Part shown: positions 1-5,762 of the stretch, piece after piece | How positions within the stretch are numbered: position 1 is the first letter of the stretch | Layout of the letters: every line of letters starts with the position of its first letter | The notes under the pieces: generated by a model | What the model saw: only the letters and a program-made list of their open reading frames with translations | Told to the model about the DNA's origin: nothing | Databases searched by the model: none | Assembly (NCBI GenBank): GCA_038200385.1 | Contig: JBBPYA010000251.1 | Coordinates: forward strand, 1 to 8,464 | DNA length: 8,464 nt | Source of the DNA: JBBPYA01 sp038200385 | Lineage (GTDB): Bacteria > Actinomycetota > Actinomycetes > Mycobacteriales > Geodermatophilaceae | Direction of reading: 5' to 3' | Made by a program: the position numbers and the translations under genes

Positions 1-95
1 CCCGTTTTGCCCGGGGCCGCCGCCGGCACGTCCGGCCGGCCCAGCCCACGTCCCCCGCCGCGCCCCCCGCCCACGATCTGGTCACCTCATCGGGG

Positions 96-133
96 CGGGA
101 CCTCGCGGGTGGTGTACCACCCGCGAGGTCCCG
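96..133. terminator. Perfect 17-bp hairpin upstream of the first gene
   Basis: Bases 96-112 are the exact reverse complement of 117-133, with a TGTA loop. No T-run follows on either strand, so it would be an I-shaped terminator of the kind common in high-GC actinomycetes. It sits 34 bases before the start at 168. It may end a transcript arriving from the left, act on a leftward gene outside the window, or be an mRNA structure or palindromic operator. Seen: the stem. Inferred: the role. Confidence 0.45.
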
Positions 134-155
134 TCACGGTGGGAGAGGACGTGGG

Positions 156-161
156 TAGCGT
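156..161 (+). promoter_or_regulatory. Possible -10 element (TAGCGT) for a leaderless transcript
   Basis: TAGCGT fits the actinobacterial TANNNT -10 pattern and lies 7 to 12 bases before the GTG at 168, the spacing expected if transcription starts at the start codon. The only purine-rich stretch (141-149) ends 18 bases before the GTG, too far for a normal ribosome binding site. No clear -35 is visible, so this is weak. Confidence 0.22.
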
Positions 162-167
162 GCCGAT

Positions 168-914
168 GTGAGGACCCCCGAGCCGTTGCTCGCACTGCTC
201 GACCTGCCAGGGGTCGAGGCGGCAGCGCTGGCCGCCCGGGCCGACATCGACACCCTGCTGGGCCATTCGGTGCTCCGCCGCCGCAGCGCCGAGGTCAGCA
301 CGGAGTCGGCGCTGCGGGGAGCCGTGGCCTCAGCCGCGCTGGCGGGGTCGTCGTACCAGCTGGAGGCGGTTCGGGCCGGCGGGATCGACGACCCGGTCCT
401 CGGGGGCGCCGTGCGCGTCTCCGCGGCCCTCGGGACGCTGGTCGAGACGTGGTCGCGGGCCCCGCTGCAGGTGCTGGCCAGGCTGCACGTCCTCGCCGCC
501 GGGGAGCTGGCGCCACCGGAGCGGCTGGGCCGGCCCGGCGGGGACGCCGAGGTCGGAGCCCGACTGGCCGCATTGGCCGGCCTGGTCACCGGCTCGGCCC
601 GGACCCCGGCGATCGTGCTGGCCGCCGTCGTGCACGCCGAACTCCTGGCGCTGGCGCCCTTCGGGGTGGCCGACGGCGTCGTGGCGCGGGCGGCGTACCG
701 GCTGACGCTCGTGGCCCGCGGACTGGACCCGAAGGCGGTCAGCGTCCCGGAGGCCGGGCACCGCGAACTGCCCCGGGAGTACGTCGACGCGCTGGCGGGA
801 TACCGCACCGGGGAGCCGGTCGGAGTCGCGGCCTGGGTCCGGCACTGCTGCACCGCGATCGGGCTCGGTGCCCGCGAGGGCCTGGCGGTGTGCGAGGCGA
901 TCCGGCGCGGCTGA
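168..914 (+). CDS. Fic-like domain protein lacking the catalytic histidine (conserved actinobacterial family)
   Basis: A 248-residue soluble protein with no signal peptide or membrane segment. The GTG at 168 is the first possible start, because TAG at 156 closes the frame. Residues 156-174 align with the Fic core: H156-A-E-L-L leads to A163-P-F165 and then G170 and R174. The Fic signature is HPFx(D/E)GNGRxxR, so P, F, one G and the last R are kept while the catalytic His is Ala and the central Asn and Arg are lost. Residues 62-66 (S-Y-Q-L-E) resemble the SxxxE inhibitory helix of Fic proteins. Stretch 36-51 (LRRRSAEVS...ALRG) is, as I recall, typical of a Streptomyces family often labelled oxidoreductase or hypothetical near HAD and tad genes. 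AMPylation is unlikely; function unknown. It converges on the HAD operon. Confidence 0.8.
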   Translation: MRTPEPLLALLDLPGVEAAALAARADIDTLLGHSVLRRRSAEVSTESALRGAVASAALAGSSYQLEAVRAGGIDDPVLGGAVRVSAALGTLVETWSRAPLQVLARLHVLAAGELAPPERLGRPGGDAEVGARLAALAGLVTGSARTPAIVLAAVVHAELLALAPFGVADGVVARAAYRLTLVARGLDPKAVSVPEAGHRELPREYVDALAGYRTGEPVGVAAWVRHCCTAIGLGAREGLAVCEAIRRG

Positions 915-936
915 GCCGCGCTGCCCGCTGTGCACC

Positions 937-1013
937 GGACGCGGCGCGGCCGAACCGTGCGGTGTTCGCCTGGCCGGGACGCGGCGTGGCGCAGCCGAAC
1001 CGTGCTTGTTCGC
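937..1013. repeat. Imperfect direct repeat with CGAAC/GTTCG arms
   Basis: Bases 937-970 and 977-1013 are two copies of one unit. Each begins GGACGCGGCG, contains CGAACCGTGC and ends GTTCGCC; the second has a 4-base insertion in the middle and a one-base loop difference. In each copy CGAAC and GTTCG can pair as a 5-bp stem over a 7- or 8-base loop. It starts about 20 bases after the Fic-like stop, so it may shape the 3' end of that mRNA. Confidence 0.5.
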
Positions 1014-1150
1014 CCACGGGACGCTCGGGATCCGGACCCGCGGACCCCTTCCGCCGGAGCCCTATCGGGCGTAGAACGGGGGGACACCGCAGGGTGTGAG
1101 CGATCGACCGGTGTACCCACGCGCGACCAGCCGCGAGAGGCACGTCGGGA

Positions 1151-1175
1151 CGGGTCGGGACCGCGTCCAGACCCG
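1151..1175. terminator. Hairpin in the convergent spacer
   Basis: CGGGTC (1151-1156) pairs with GACCCG (1170-1175), and GGAC (1158-1161) with GTCC (1165-1168), leaving one G/A mismatch and a CGC loop. No T-run. Weaker than the next hairpin. Confidence 0.3.
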
Positions 1176-1219
1176 GATCCGTCGAGAGGTGCACGCCTGG
1201 TAGCCCGGGTCGATCGTCA

Positions 1220-1253
1220 CGAACGGCGTCTCGTGTCGACGAGGCGCCGTTCG
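1220..1253. terminator. Strong bidirectional terminator-like hairpin
   Basis: CGAACGGCG (1220-1228) pairs with CGCCGTTCG (1245-1253). A T/G wobble and CTCGT/ACGAG extend the stem to 15 bp over a GTCG loop. It lies between two convergent genes (stops at 914 and 1328), where a shared terminator is expected. There is no T-run, as is usual in high-GC actinomycetes. Confidence 0.6.
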
Positions 1254-1281
1254 CGTGCCGCCGCGTGGCCGCTGCCCCACT

Positions 1282-1303
1282 GGTCGGCCGGTACGTGCCG
1301 ACC
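1282..1303. terminator. Hairpin just downstream of the leftward operon
   Basis: GGTCGGC (1282-1288) and GCCGACC (1297-1303) form a perfect 7-bp stem with an 8-base loop, 24 bases past the stop codon of the leftward membrane protein gene. A terminator or mRNA 3'-end stabiliser for that operon is the simplest reading. Confidence 0.4.
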
Positions 1304-1327
1304 CGCGATTCGGGTACGAACCTCGGT

Positions 1328-1591
1328 TCAGGGGGCCAGTGCCAACCCGAGGCCCGCGGTGAGGATCAGCGCTCCGGCGGTACCGGCTGCGGCAGGCACC
1401 CAGTTCCCGGTCAACACCGCCCAGACCAGCCCGACGCCGGCGACCAGCAGCGGGCCGCTGATCGACAGCGTCGTACCGAACCGGTGCCGGCCCGGGTGCC
1501 GGCCGCCCCGCTCGACCTCGCGCGCGGTCCGGCCGATGAGGACGGCCGCGATCGTGAGCGCGAGGACGGCGACCCAGCTCAGGAACGGCAT
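1328..1591 (-). CDS. Small membrane protein coupled to the HAD phosphatase
   Basis: An 87-residue protein whose ATG (1591-1589) shares one base with the upstream HAD stop codon (TGATG), a classic sign of translational coupling. The frame is open further upstream, but that part is Arg-rich shadow of the HAD gene, so ATG 1591 is the sensible start. Three hydrophobic stretches are visible, at about residues 4-20, 44-61 and 66-86. A basic loop (R21 to R37, including GGRHPGRHRFG) separates the first two and probably faces the cytoplasm. No enzyme motif is visible and I do not recognise a named family. Coupling suggests it acts with, or positions, the membrane-anchored HAD protein. A hairpin 24 bases downstream likely ends the transcript. 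Confidence 0.75.
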   Translation of the reverse strand: MPFLSWVAVLALTIAAVLIGRTAREVERGGRHPGRHRFGTTLSISGPLLVAGVGLVWAVLTGNWVPAAAGTAGALILTAGLGLALAP

Positions 1592-2391
1592 CAGCCGCCG
1601 CCGGGGGAGCGACGCTTGGAGTACCACGCGATGCCGGCGACCGCGGCGCCGACACCGACCGCGGCGCCGGCGAGCAACGGTCGTGGCGGGCGGGGCCACT
1701 CGCCGAGCCGGCTGCGCAGGGAAACCGGCCGGGTGAAGATGAGGATGGGCCAGCCGCGTTCGGCGGCGACCCGGCGCAACGCCTTATCGGGGTTGACCGC
1801 GGTCGGATGCCCGACCACCTCCAGCATCGGCAGGTCGGTGCTGGAATCGCTGTAGCCGTAGCAGTCGGCCAGGACGTAGCCGTGGCTCGCCGCCAGTTCG
1901 CGGATCGCGGTGGCCTTGGTCAGCCCGTAGTTGTAGAACTCGATCTCCCCGGTGTACCGGCCTTCGGCCACGACCATCCGGGTAGCAACGACCCGGTCAG
2001 CTCCGAGCAGCGCGCCGATCGGCGCCACCACCTCGTCCCCGCTCGTCGAGACGATCACGATATCGCGGCCCTCGGCGTGGTGCTCCTCGATTAGTTCGGC
2101 GGCCTCGGCGTAGATGATCGGGTCGACGATCTCGTGCAACGCCTCGTCGACGATTTCGCGGACCTGGGCTACGTCCCAGCCGGTGCACATGGCGGTGATG
2201 TGGGCCCGCATCCGCTCGACCTGGTCCTCGTCGGCCCCGGATGCGGCGTACACGAGCTGGGCGAACGTTGCCCGCAGCACAGCTCGGCGGTTGATCAGGC
2301 CGCCCTGGAAGAAGGGCCGCCCGAAGGCCAGCGCGCTGGACTTGGCGATGATCGTCTTGTCCAGGTCGAAGAAGGCGGCCGCCCGGGTCAC
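1591..2391 (-). CDS. HAD superfamily IB hydrolase (SerB-like phosphatase) with C-terminal membrane anchor
   Basis: A 266-residue protein with all four HAD motifs: DLDKT (D9 nucleophile, D11), VSTSG (114-118), the motif III lysine near K159 (LTKATAIREL), and SDSSTD (D182, D186). Subfamily IB members hydrolyse phosphomonoesters such as phosphoserine; the actual substrate is not known. Motif I lies only 8 residues from GTG 2391. A second in-frame GTG upstream, at 'GTG GAC ACG' near 2446, would add an Ala/Arg-rich extension and seems less likely. Residues 238-256 form a transmembrane segment followed by a basic tail (SKRR), so the catalytic domain is probably cytoplasmic and membrane-tethered. 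The gene diverges from ssd, the same arrangement as Rv3661 beside Rv3660c in M. tuberculosis. The start has no obvious Shine-Dalgarno. Confidence 0.88.
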   Translation of the reverse strand: MTRAAAFFDLDKTIIAKSSALAFGRPFFQGGLINRRAVLRATFAQLVYAASGADEDQVERMRAHITAMCTGWDVAQVREIVDEALHEIVDPIIYAEAAELIEEHHAEGRDIVIVSTSGDEVVAPIGALLGADRVVATRMVVAEGRYTGEIEFYNYGLTKATAIRELAASHGYVLADCYGYSDSSTDLPMLEVVGHPTAVNPDKALRRVAAERGWPILIFTRPVSLRSRLGEWPRPPRPLLAGAAVGVGAAVAGIAWYSKRRSPGGG

Positions 2392-2442
2392 GTCCGCAGG
2401 ATAGGCGCGGGGGGCGACAGCGGCGCGGACATCGCGACGCGT

Positions 2443-2470
2443 GTCCACAGCCCCGGGTCGTCGTCCACAG
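2443..2470. promoter_or_regulatory. Paired GTCCACAG boxes in the divergent HAD/ssd region
   Basis: GTCCACAG occurs at 2443-2450 and again at 2463-2470, exactly 20 bp apart (about two helical turns, so both face the same side). The pair lies about 50 bases from both the ssd start (2521) and the HAD start (2391). A matching pair lies upstream of flp at 6721-6749. The motif resembles the core of the actinobacterial DnaA box (TTGTCCACA) but could be a site for a dedicated regulator. Seen: the repeats and spacing. Inferred: regulation. Confidence 0.45.
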
Positions 2471-2520
2471 GCGGGGTCCGGGGACTGTCGGAGCTCCCAT
2501 CCGCGCGGTTTGCTGCCGAT

Positions 2521-3588
2521 GTGGACCGGGTGGTGGTGGTGACCGCGGACGAGGTGCTGCTCGACGACGTGTTGCGGCTGGTCGCCGCGGCGGGCCGGGA
2601 GGCCGACGTGGCCCGCGACGTCCGCCAGGTCCGGGCCCGCTGGCGGCTGGCGCCGCTGGTGCTGATCGGGCTCGACCAGTTGGAGGCCGCAGCCGGCGCC
2701 GGCCTCGCCCGGCGGGACGACGTGCTGGCGGTGGGTACCGGGCGGCCGAGCCCCTCGAGCTGGTCGCACGCGGTACGCGTCGGCGCTAGCCGGGTCCTCA
2801 CCCTTCCCGAGCACGAGGGCGCGGTAGTCGAGGCACTGGCCGACACCGCCGACCCCGACCGGTCGCCCGGCTCGCTGGTTGCCGTCGTCGGCGGTCGTGG
2901 TGGGGCCGGGGCGAGTGTTCTCGCCGCTGCCCTGGCGGTCACCGCGGCGCGACTGGATCGGGCCGTGTTGGCGGTGGACGCCGATCCACTCGGCGGCGGG
3001 CTGGACCTGGTGTTCGGCGTGGAGGACACCCCCGGCCTGCGCTGGCCGGACCTCGGCGAGGTCTCCGGGCGGTTGTCGCCGGCCGCGCTCGTTCAGGCGC
3101 TGCCGGGCGCCGGTGGCGTCGCGGTGCTGTCCCACCAGCGGGGACGCCCGGCCGACCCTGGCACCGACGCGGTGCTCGCCGTGATCCGGACCGGGCAACG
3201 CGGTGGCGATCTCGTCGTGGTCGACCTGCCCAGGTACGTCGACGACCGCGCTGCGGCCGTCGCGGCTGCGGCCGACCTGGTGCTCGTCGTCGTCCCGGCC
3301 GAGGTGCGGGCGTGCGCTGCGGCGGCCACCGTCACCACGGCCCTGATGCGCGCCTCGCCCGCGGTGCGGCTGGTCGTCCGGACCGCCCGCGGATCGACCC
3401 TCGACCCGGACCTGGTCTCGACCAACCTCGGGGTACCGCTGGCGGGGACGATCCGAGCCGAACCGGGCCTTCTCGGTGCGCTCGACCGCGGCGAGGCGCC
3501 CGGCGCCCGGGGACGCGGCCCGCTGGCCACTCTCAGCCGGATCCTGCTGCGCGACCTTGCCCGCCCCGGCGCCCGACGGGCCGCGTGA
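2521..3588 (+). CDS. ssd: Ssd/TadZ (CpaE)-like MinD-family protein of the Tad pilus
   Basis: A 355-residue protein. The N-terminal part (about 1-115) looks like a receiver-type domain (VVVVTADEVLLDDVLRLV); the rest is a MinD/ParA-type P-loop fold. The Walker A-like segment is GGRGGAGAS (124-132), with Ala where MinD proteins have Lys. VDAD (D153, D155) follows, then the Walker B-like VVVDLP (D235). Ssd proteins of actinobacteria (Rv3660c) also have altered P-loops and link to septum placement; TadZ/CpaE relatives localise the pilus machine. GTG 2521 is the only canonical start in a sensible position; the frame upstream is antisense to the HAD gene. No Shine-Dalgarno is visible just before it (CGCGGTTTGCTGCCGAT), so a leaderless mRNA is possible. 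First gene of the tad operon. Confidence 0.85.
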   Translation: MDRVVVVTADEVLLDDVLRLVAAAGREADVARDVRQVRARWRLAPLVLIGLDQLEAAAGAGLARRDDVLAVGTGRPSPSSWSHAVRVGASRVLTLPEHEGAVVEALADTADPDRSPGSLVAVVGGRGGAGASVLAAALAVTAARLDRAVLAVDADPLGGGLDLVFGVEDTPGLRWPDLGEVSGRLSPAALVQALPGAGGVAVLSHQRGRPADPGTDAVLAVIRTGQRGGDLVVVDLPRYVDDRAAAVAAAADLVLVVVPAEVRACAAAATVTTALMRASPAVRLVVRTARGSTLDPDLVSTNLGVPLAGTIRAEPGLLGALDRGEAPGARGRGPLATLSRILLRDLARPGARRAA

Positions 3589-3722
3589 GGGTCCTTCGAC
3601 CGGGGCGAGTTCGTCCGGTCACTCAGCGGCTGCCCGTGGCCGCCCGCGCGGTGCCGTCCGGACGGGTCGAGTCCGGATGCCTGGTCGACCGGGTACGCCG
3701 GGGGTTCGGGGTGCGGTGGTGA
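3585..3722 (+). CDS. Possible 45-residue linking ORF / duplicated tadA start
   Basis: GTG 3585 overlaps the ssd stop as GTGA and this frame ends at TGA 3720-3722, which overlaps the tadA GTG 3719, again as GTGA. Its C-terminal half (VESGCLVDRVRR) copies the start of TadA (VESGPLVDRVRR), because the DNA at 3663-3700 and 3749-3786 is a duplication. It may be a translated leader that carries ribosomes from ssd to tadA, or a remnant of a duplicated tadA 5' end. Against it: tadA's own frame has an ATG at 3677 inside this stretch, so the gap may instead be the tadA N-terminus. No domain recognised. Confidence 0.25.
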   Translation: MRVLRPGRVRPVTQRLPVAARAVPSGRVESGCLVDRVRRGFGVRW

Positions 3723-3786
3723 CGGGCCGCGGTGTGCAGCCGGAGGGGCGGGTCGAGTCCGGTCCGCTGGTCGACCGGGTACGCCG
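3663..3786 (+). repeat. 38-bp direct repeat at the start of tadA
   Basis: Bases 3663-3700 and 3749-3786 match at 34 of 38 positions; the four differences are consecutive (ATGC versus TCCG). Offset 86 bp, not a multiple of three, so the copies lie in different frames relative to tadA. The downstream copy encodes VESGPLVDRVRR in TadA. Similarity extends a little upstream, from GTG 3651 versus GTG 3734. Confidence 0.85.
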
Positions 3787-4903
3787 GCGGCTGGCCGCGT
3801 CCGGGGCCTCGCCCACCCGATCGGTGGTGGCCGGCCTGGTCCGTGAGGAGAGCGGCGGGCTGCTTGGCGACGCCGCGCTGCTCCGCCTCGTTCGGCAGGC
3901 CGAGGACGAGATGAGCGGAGCGGGAGTCGTCGAGCCGCTGCTGCGGGATCCCGAGGTCACCGACGTCCTTGTCAATGGCCCGGACGAGGTGTGGGTCGAC
4001 CGCGGGACAGGACTGCATCGGACCGGCGTCCGCTTCGCTGACGACCGTGCCGTCCGACGCCTGGCCGCCCGGCTGGCCGCCGCCGCGGGCCGGCGCCTGG
4101 ACGACGCCTCACCGTGGGTCGACGCCACCTTGCCCGACGGGACCCGGCTGCACGCCATCCTGCCGCCGGTCTCGGTGGGCGCCACCCGGCTGTCGCTGCG
4201 GGTACTGCGCCCGCGCGCATTCAGCATTAACGAGCTGGTCGCCGTGGGAACGGTGTCCCGGCCCGTCGCCGACATCCTCGCCGCCGTCGTCCGGAGCAGA
4301 CTGGCCTTCCTCGTCAGCGGTGGCACCGGCTCGGGCAAGACGACGCTGCTGTCCAGTCTGCTGGGGTTGGTACATGCCGACGAGCGGCTCGTCCTGGTCG
4401 AGGACGCCAGCGAACTGCGGCCGGACCACCCGCACGTCGTACGGCTCGTAGCTCGGCCGCCCAACGTCGAGGGGACCGGCCAGGTGAGCGTGCAGGACCT
4501 GGTCCGGCAGGCGCTGCGGATGCGCCCGGACCGGCTCATCGTCGGGGAGACTCGCGGCGCCGAGGTAGCCGACCTGCTCGCCGCGATGAACACCGGCCAT
4601 GAGGGCGGCGCCGGAACCGTGCACGCCAACAGCGCCGCCGAGGTCCCGGCCCGACTGGAAGCCCTCGGCGCGCTCGCCGGGCTGTCCGCCGACGCGCTGC
4701 GCTCGCAGCTGTCCGCCGCCGTGGACGTCGTCATCCACTTGCGGCGAGACCGCGCTGGCGTACGCCGGGTGGCCGAGATCGGGGTGCTGTCCCGGGAGCA
4801 CGATCAGGTCGTCGTTCGCCCCGCCTGGCGGCACGACGACGGCGACTGCCCGGGGGCCGGCGCGCTCACCGGCCTGCTGGCCGACCGGGGCGGCTCCTGG
4901 TGA
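3719..4903 (+). CDS. tadA: TadA/CpaF pilus assembly ATPase
   Basis: A 394-residue secretion ATPase of the VirB11/TadA family that powers Flp pilus assembly at the cytoplasmic face. N-terminal domain about 20-180 includes VTDVLVNGPDEVWVDRG and the LPDGTRLHAILPP stretch of CpaF proteins. Walker A is GGTGSGKTT (201-209, K207); Walker B region RLIVGETRG (272-280, E277); the His box TGHEGGAGTVHANS spans 292-305. Several starts are in frame: ATG 3677, GTG 3716, GTG 3719 and GTG 3734. I chose 3719 because family homology begins at about VESGPLVDRVRRRL and because a GTGA overlap with the preceding short frame matches the neighbouring junctions; 3677 is the main alternative. The stop overlaps tadB (GTGA), so the two are translationally coupled. 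Confidence 0.93.
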   Translation: MTGRGVQPEGRVESGPLVDRVRRRLAASGASPTRSVVAGLVREESGGLLGDAALLRLVRQAEDEMSGAGVVEPLLRDPEVTDVLVNGPDEVWVDRGTGLHRTGVRFADDRAVRRLAARLAAAAGRRLDDASPWVDATLPDGTRLHAILPPVSVGATRLSLRVLRPRAFSINELVAVGTVSRPVADILAAVVRSRLAFLVSGGTGSGKTTLLSSLLGLVHADERLVLVEDASELRPDHPHVVRLVARPPNVEGTGQVSVQDLVRQALRMRPDRLIVGETRGAEVADLLAAMNTGHEGGAGTVHANSAAEVPARLEALGALAGLSADALRSQLSAAVDVVIHLRRDRAGVRRVAEIGVLSREHDQVVVRPAWRHDDGDCPGAGALTGLLADRGGSW

Positions 4904-5733
4904 CCTCGATGGCGCTGCTGCTTGCTGGTGCGGCGCTGGCCCTCTACCCGATGGGCTCCCCCGCGAGGTACCGGCTCGGCTCCGCGTCCGAGCGACCGGG
5001 TGTGGCGTCGCGGGTCGCCAGCCTGCGGCGCCGGCTCGGCCGGGCGGGTCGGCGGCGCTGCTCGGCGGCCGGCGGAATCGCCGTCGGTGGACTCCTGCTC
5101 GGACTGATCGCCCCGGCCCCGGCGCTGGCCGCGGCTGCTGCCACCGGCCTGCTCGTCAGTCAGCTCTGGCTGGCGCAGGACCGGCGCGCGGACTCCAACC
5201 TCGCTGACGCCGGCATCGAGCTCGTCCGCGGTCTCGCCGATGAGCTGCGGGCCGGCCGCTCGGCGCCGGAGGCGCTGGCAATCGTCGCGGAATCCTCGGC
5301 GCCGGCGGTCCGGGCCGCACTGCGCTCCGCCGCACACTCGGCCTCGCTCGGCGGGGATGTCCCCACCGCCCTCCGGGTGGCCGCCTCCGGGACGCCATCG
5401 GCCGAGTTGCCGCGGCTGGCCGCCGGATGGGAACTCAGCCAGGCCTCCGGGTGCTCGCTCGCGGCGGTACTCGATGCCGTCGATCAGGACCTGCGCGATC
5501 GCCGGGGGCAGGACCGGCTGCTGGCCGGACTGCTCGGTGGTCCGCGCGCGACCGCAGGCCTGTTGGCGGTGTTGCCCGTGATCGGGCTGGCGATGGGCTC
5601 CGCACTCGGGGCGGACCCGATTCGGGTCCTCACGACAACCGGCCCCGGTCAGGCCGCCCTTCTGGCCGGGGTCGCCCTCGACATCCTCGGCGTGCTGTGG
5701 ACGGCCCGGTTGGTGCGGGTGGCGTCCGGATGA
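4900..5733 (+). CDS. tadB: TadB, inner-membrane platform protein of the Tad pilus
   Basis: A 277-residue membrane protein with a type II secretion system F (T2SSF) domain at about residues 100-225, including LADAGIELVRGLADELRAG and SLAAVLDAVDQDL. Hydrophobic segments lie at about 4-18, 56-92, 217-235 and 251-269, with the T2SSF domain facing the cytoplasm where TadA docks. GTG 4900 overlaps the tadA stop (GTGA); an in-frame ATG at 4909 is the alternative and would remove three residues. In this family TadB and TadC form the platform through which pilins are pushed. The ATG at 5730 overlaps its stop as ATGA but is not in the tadC frame. Confidence 0.9.
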   Translation: MTSMALLLAGAALALYPMGSPARYRLGSASERPGVASRVASLRRRLGRAGRRRCSAAGGIAVGGLLLGLIAPAPALAAAAATGLLVSQLWLAQDRRADSNLADAGIELVRGLADELRAGRSAPEALAIVAESSAPAVRAALRSAAHSASLGGDVPTALRVAASGTPSAELPRLAAGWELSQASGCSLAAVLDAVDQDLRDRRGQDRLLAGLLGGPRATAGLLAVLPVIGLAMGSALGADPIRVLTTTGPGQAALLAGVALDILGVLWTARLVRVASG

Positions 5734-5762
5734 CGGCTGCGTCGCGGGTCCGGCACGGGTGA
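5730..5762 (+). other. 10-codon frame bridging tadB and tadC by stop/start overlaps
   Basis: ATG 5730 overlaps the tadB stop (ATGA) and its frame stops at TGA 5760-5762, overlapping the tadC GTG 5759 (GTGA). Between them are ten codons (MTAASRVRHG). Translated, it would hand terminating ribosomes from tadB to tadC; it may equally be chance. It has no Shine-Dalgarno of its own. Confidence 0.2.

Larger units (their letters stand above)
915..1327. other. Convergent non-coding spacer (413 bp)
   Basis: No convincing gene lies here. Long frames are open on both strands, but their translations are Arg/Pro/Gly-rich, match no family I know and have no ribosome binding site. The spacer lies between two genes pointing at each other and holds an imperfect direct repeat (937-1013) and hairpins at 1151-1175, 1220-1253 and 1282-1303, listed separately. 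A short ACACC/GGTGT inverted repeat is at 1084-1097. At 1318-1329 GAACC-TC-GGTTC overlaps the stop codon of the leftward membrane protein gene. It reads as a bidirectional termination region; a small RNA cannot be excluded. Confidence 0.6.

Noticed and set aside
1..171. + frame open from base 1 to TGA 169-171, overlapping the Fic-like GTG as GTGA
   Set aside because: Translation is Pro/Arg-rich, spans the perfect hairpin and matches no protein; too short to support an upstream gene.
134..1120. Long - strand open frame (328 codons) opposite the Fic-like gene
   Set aside because: Ser/Arg/Pro/Ala-rich translation with no domain; typical antisense shadow in high-GC coding DNA.
915..1327. tRNA or rRNA gene in the convergent spacer
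   Set aside because: No cloverleaf with a T-loop GTTCRANNC plus acceptor pairing could be drawn; the GTTCG motifs belong to simple hairpins.
930..1736. + frame of 268 codons across the convergent spacer
   Set aside because: Arg/Pro-rich, no ribosome binding site, and runs antisense through two well-supported - strand genes.
3619..4734. 371-codon - strand frame opposite tadA
   Set aside because: Ser/Thr/Arg-rich shadow; tadA on the + strand has all ATPase motifs.
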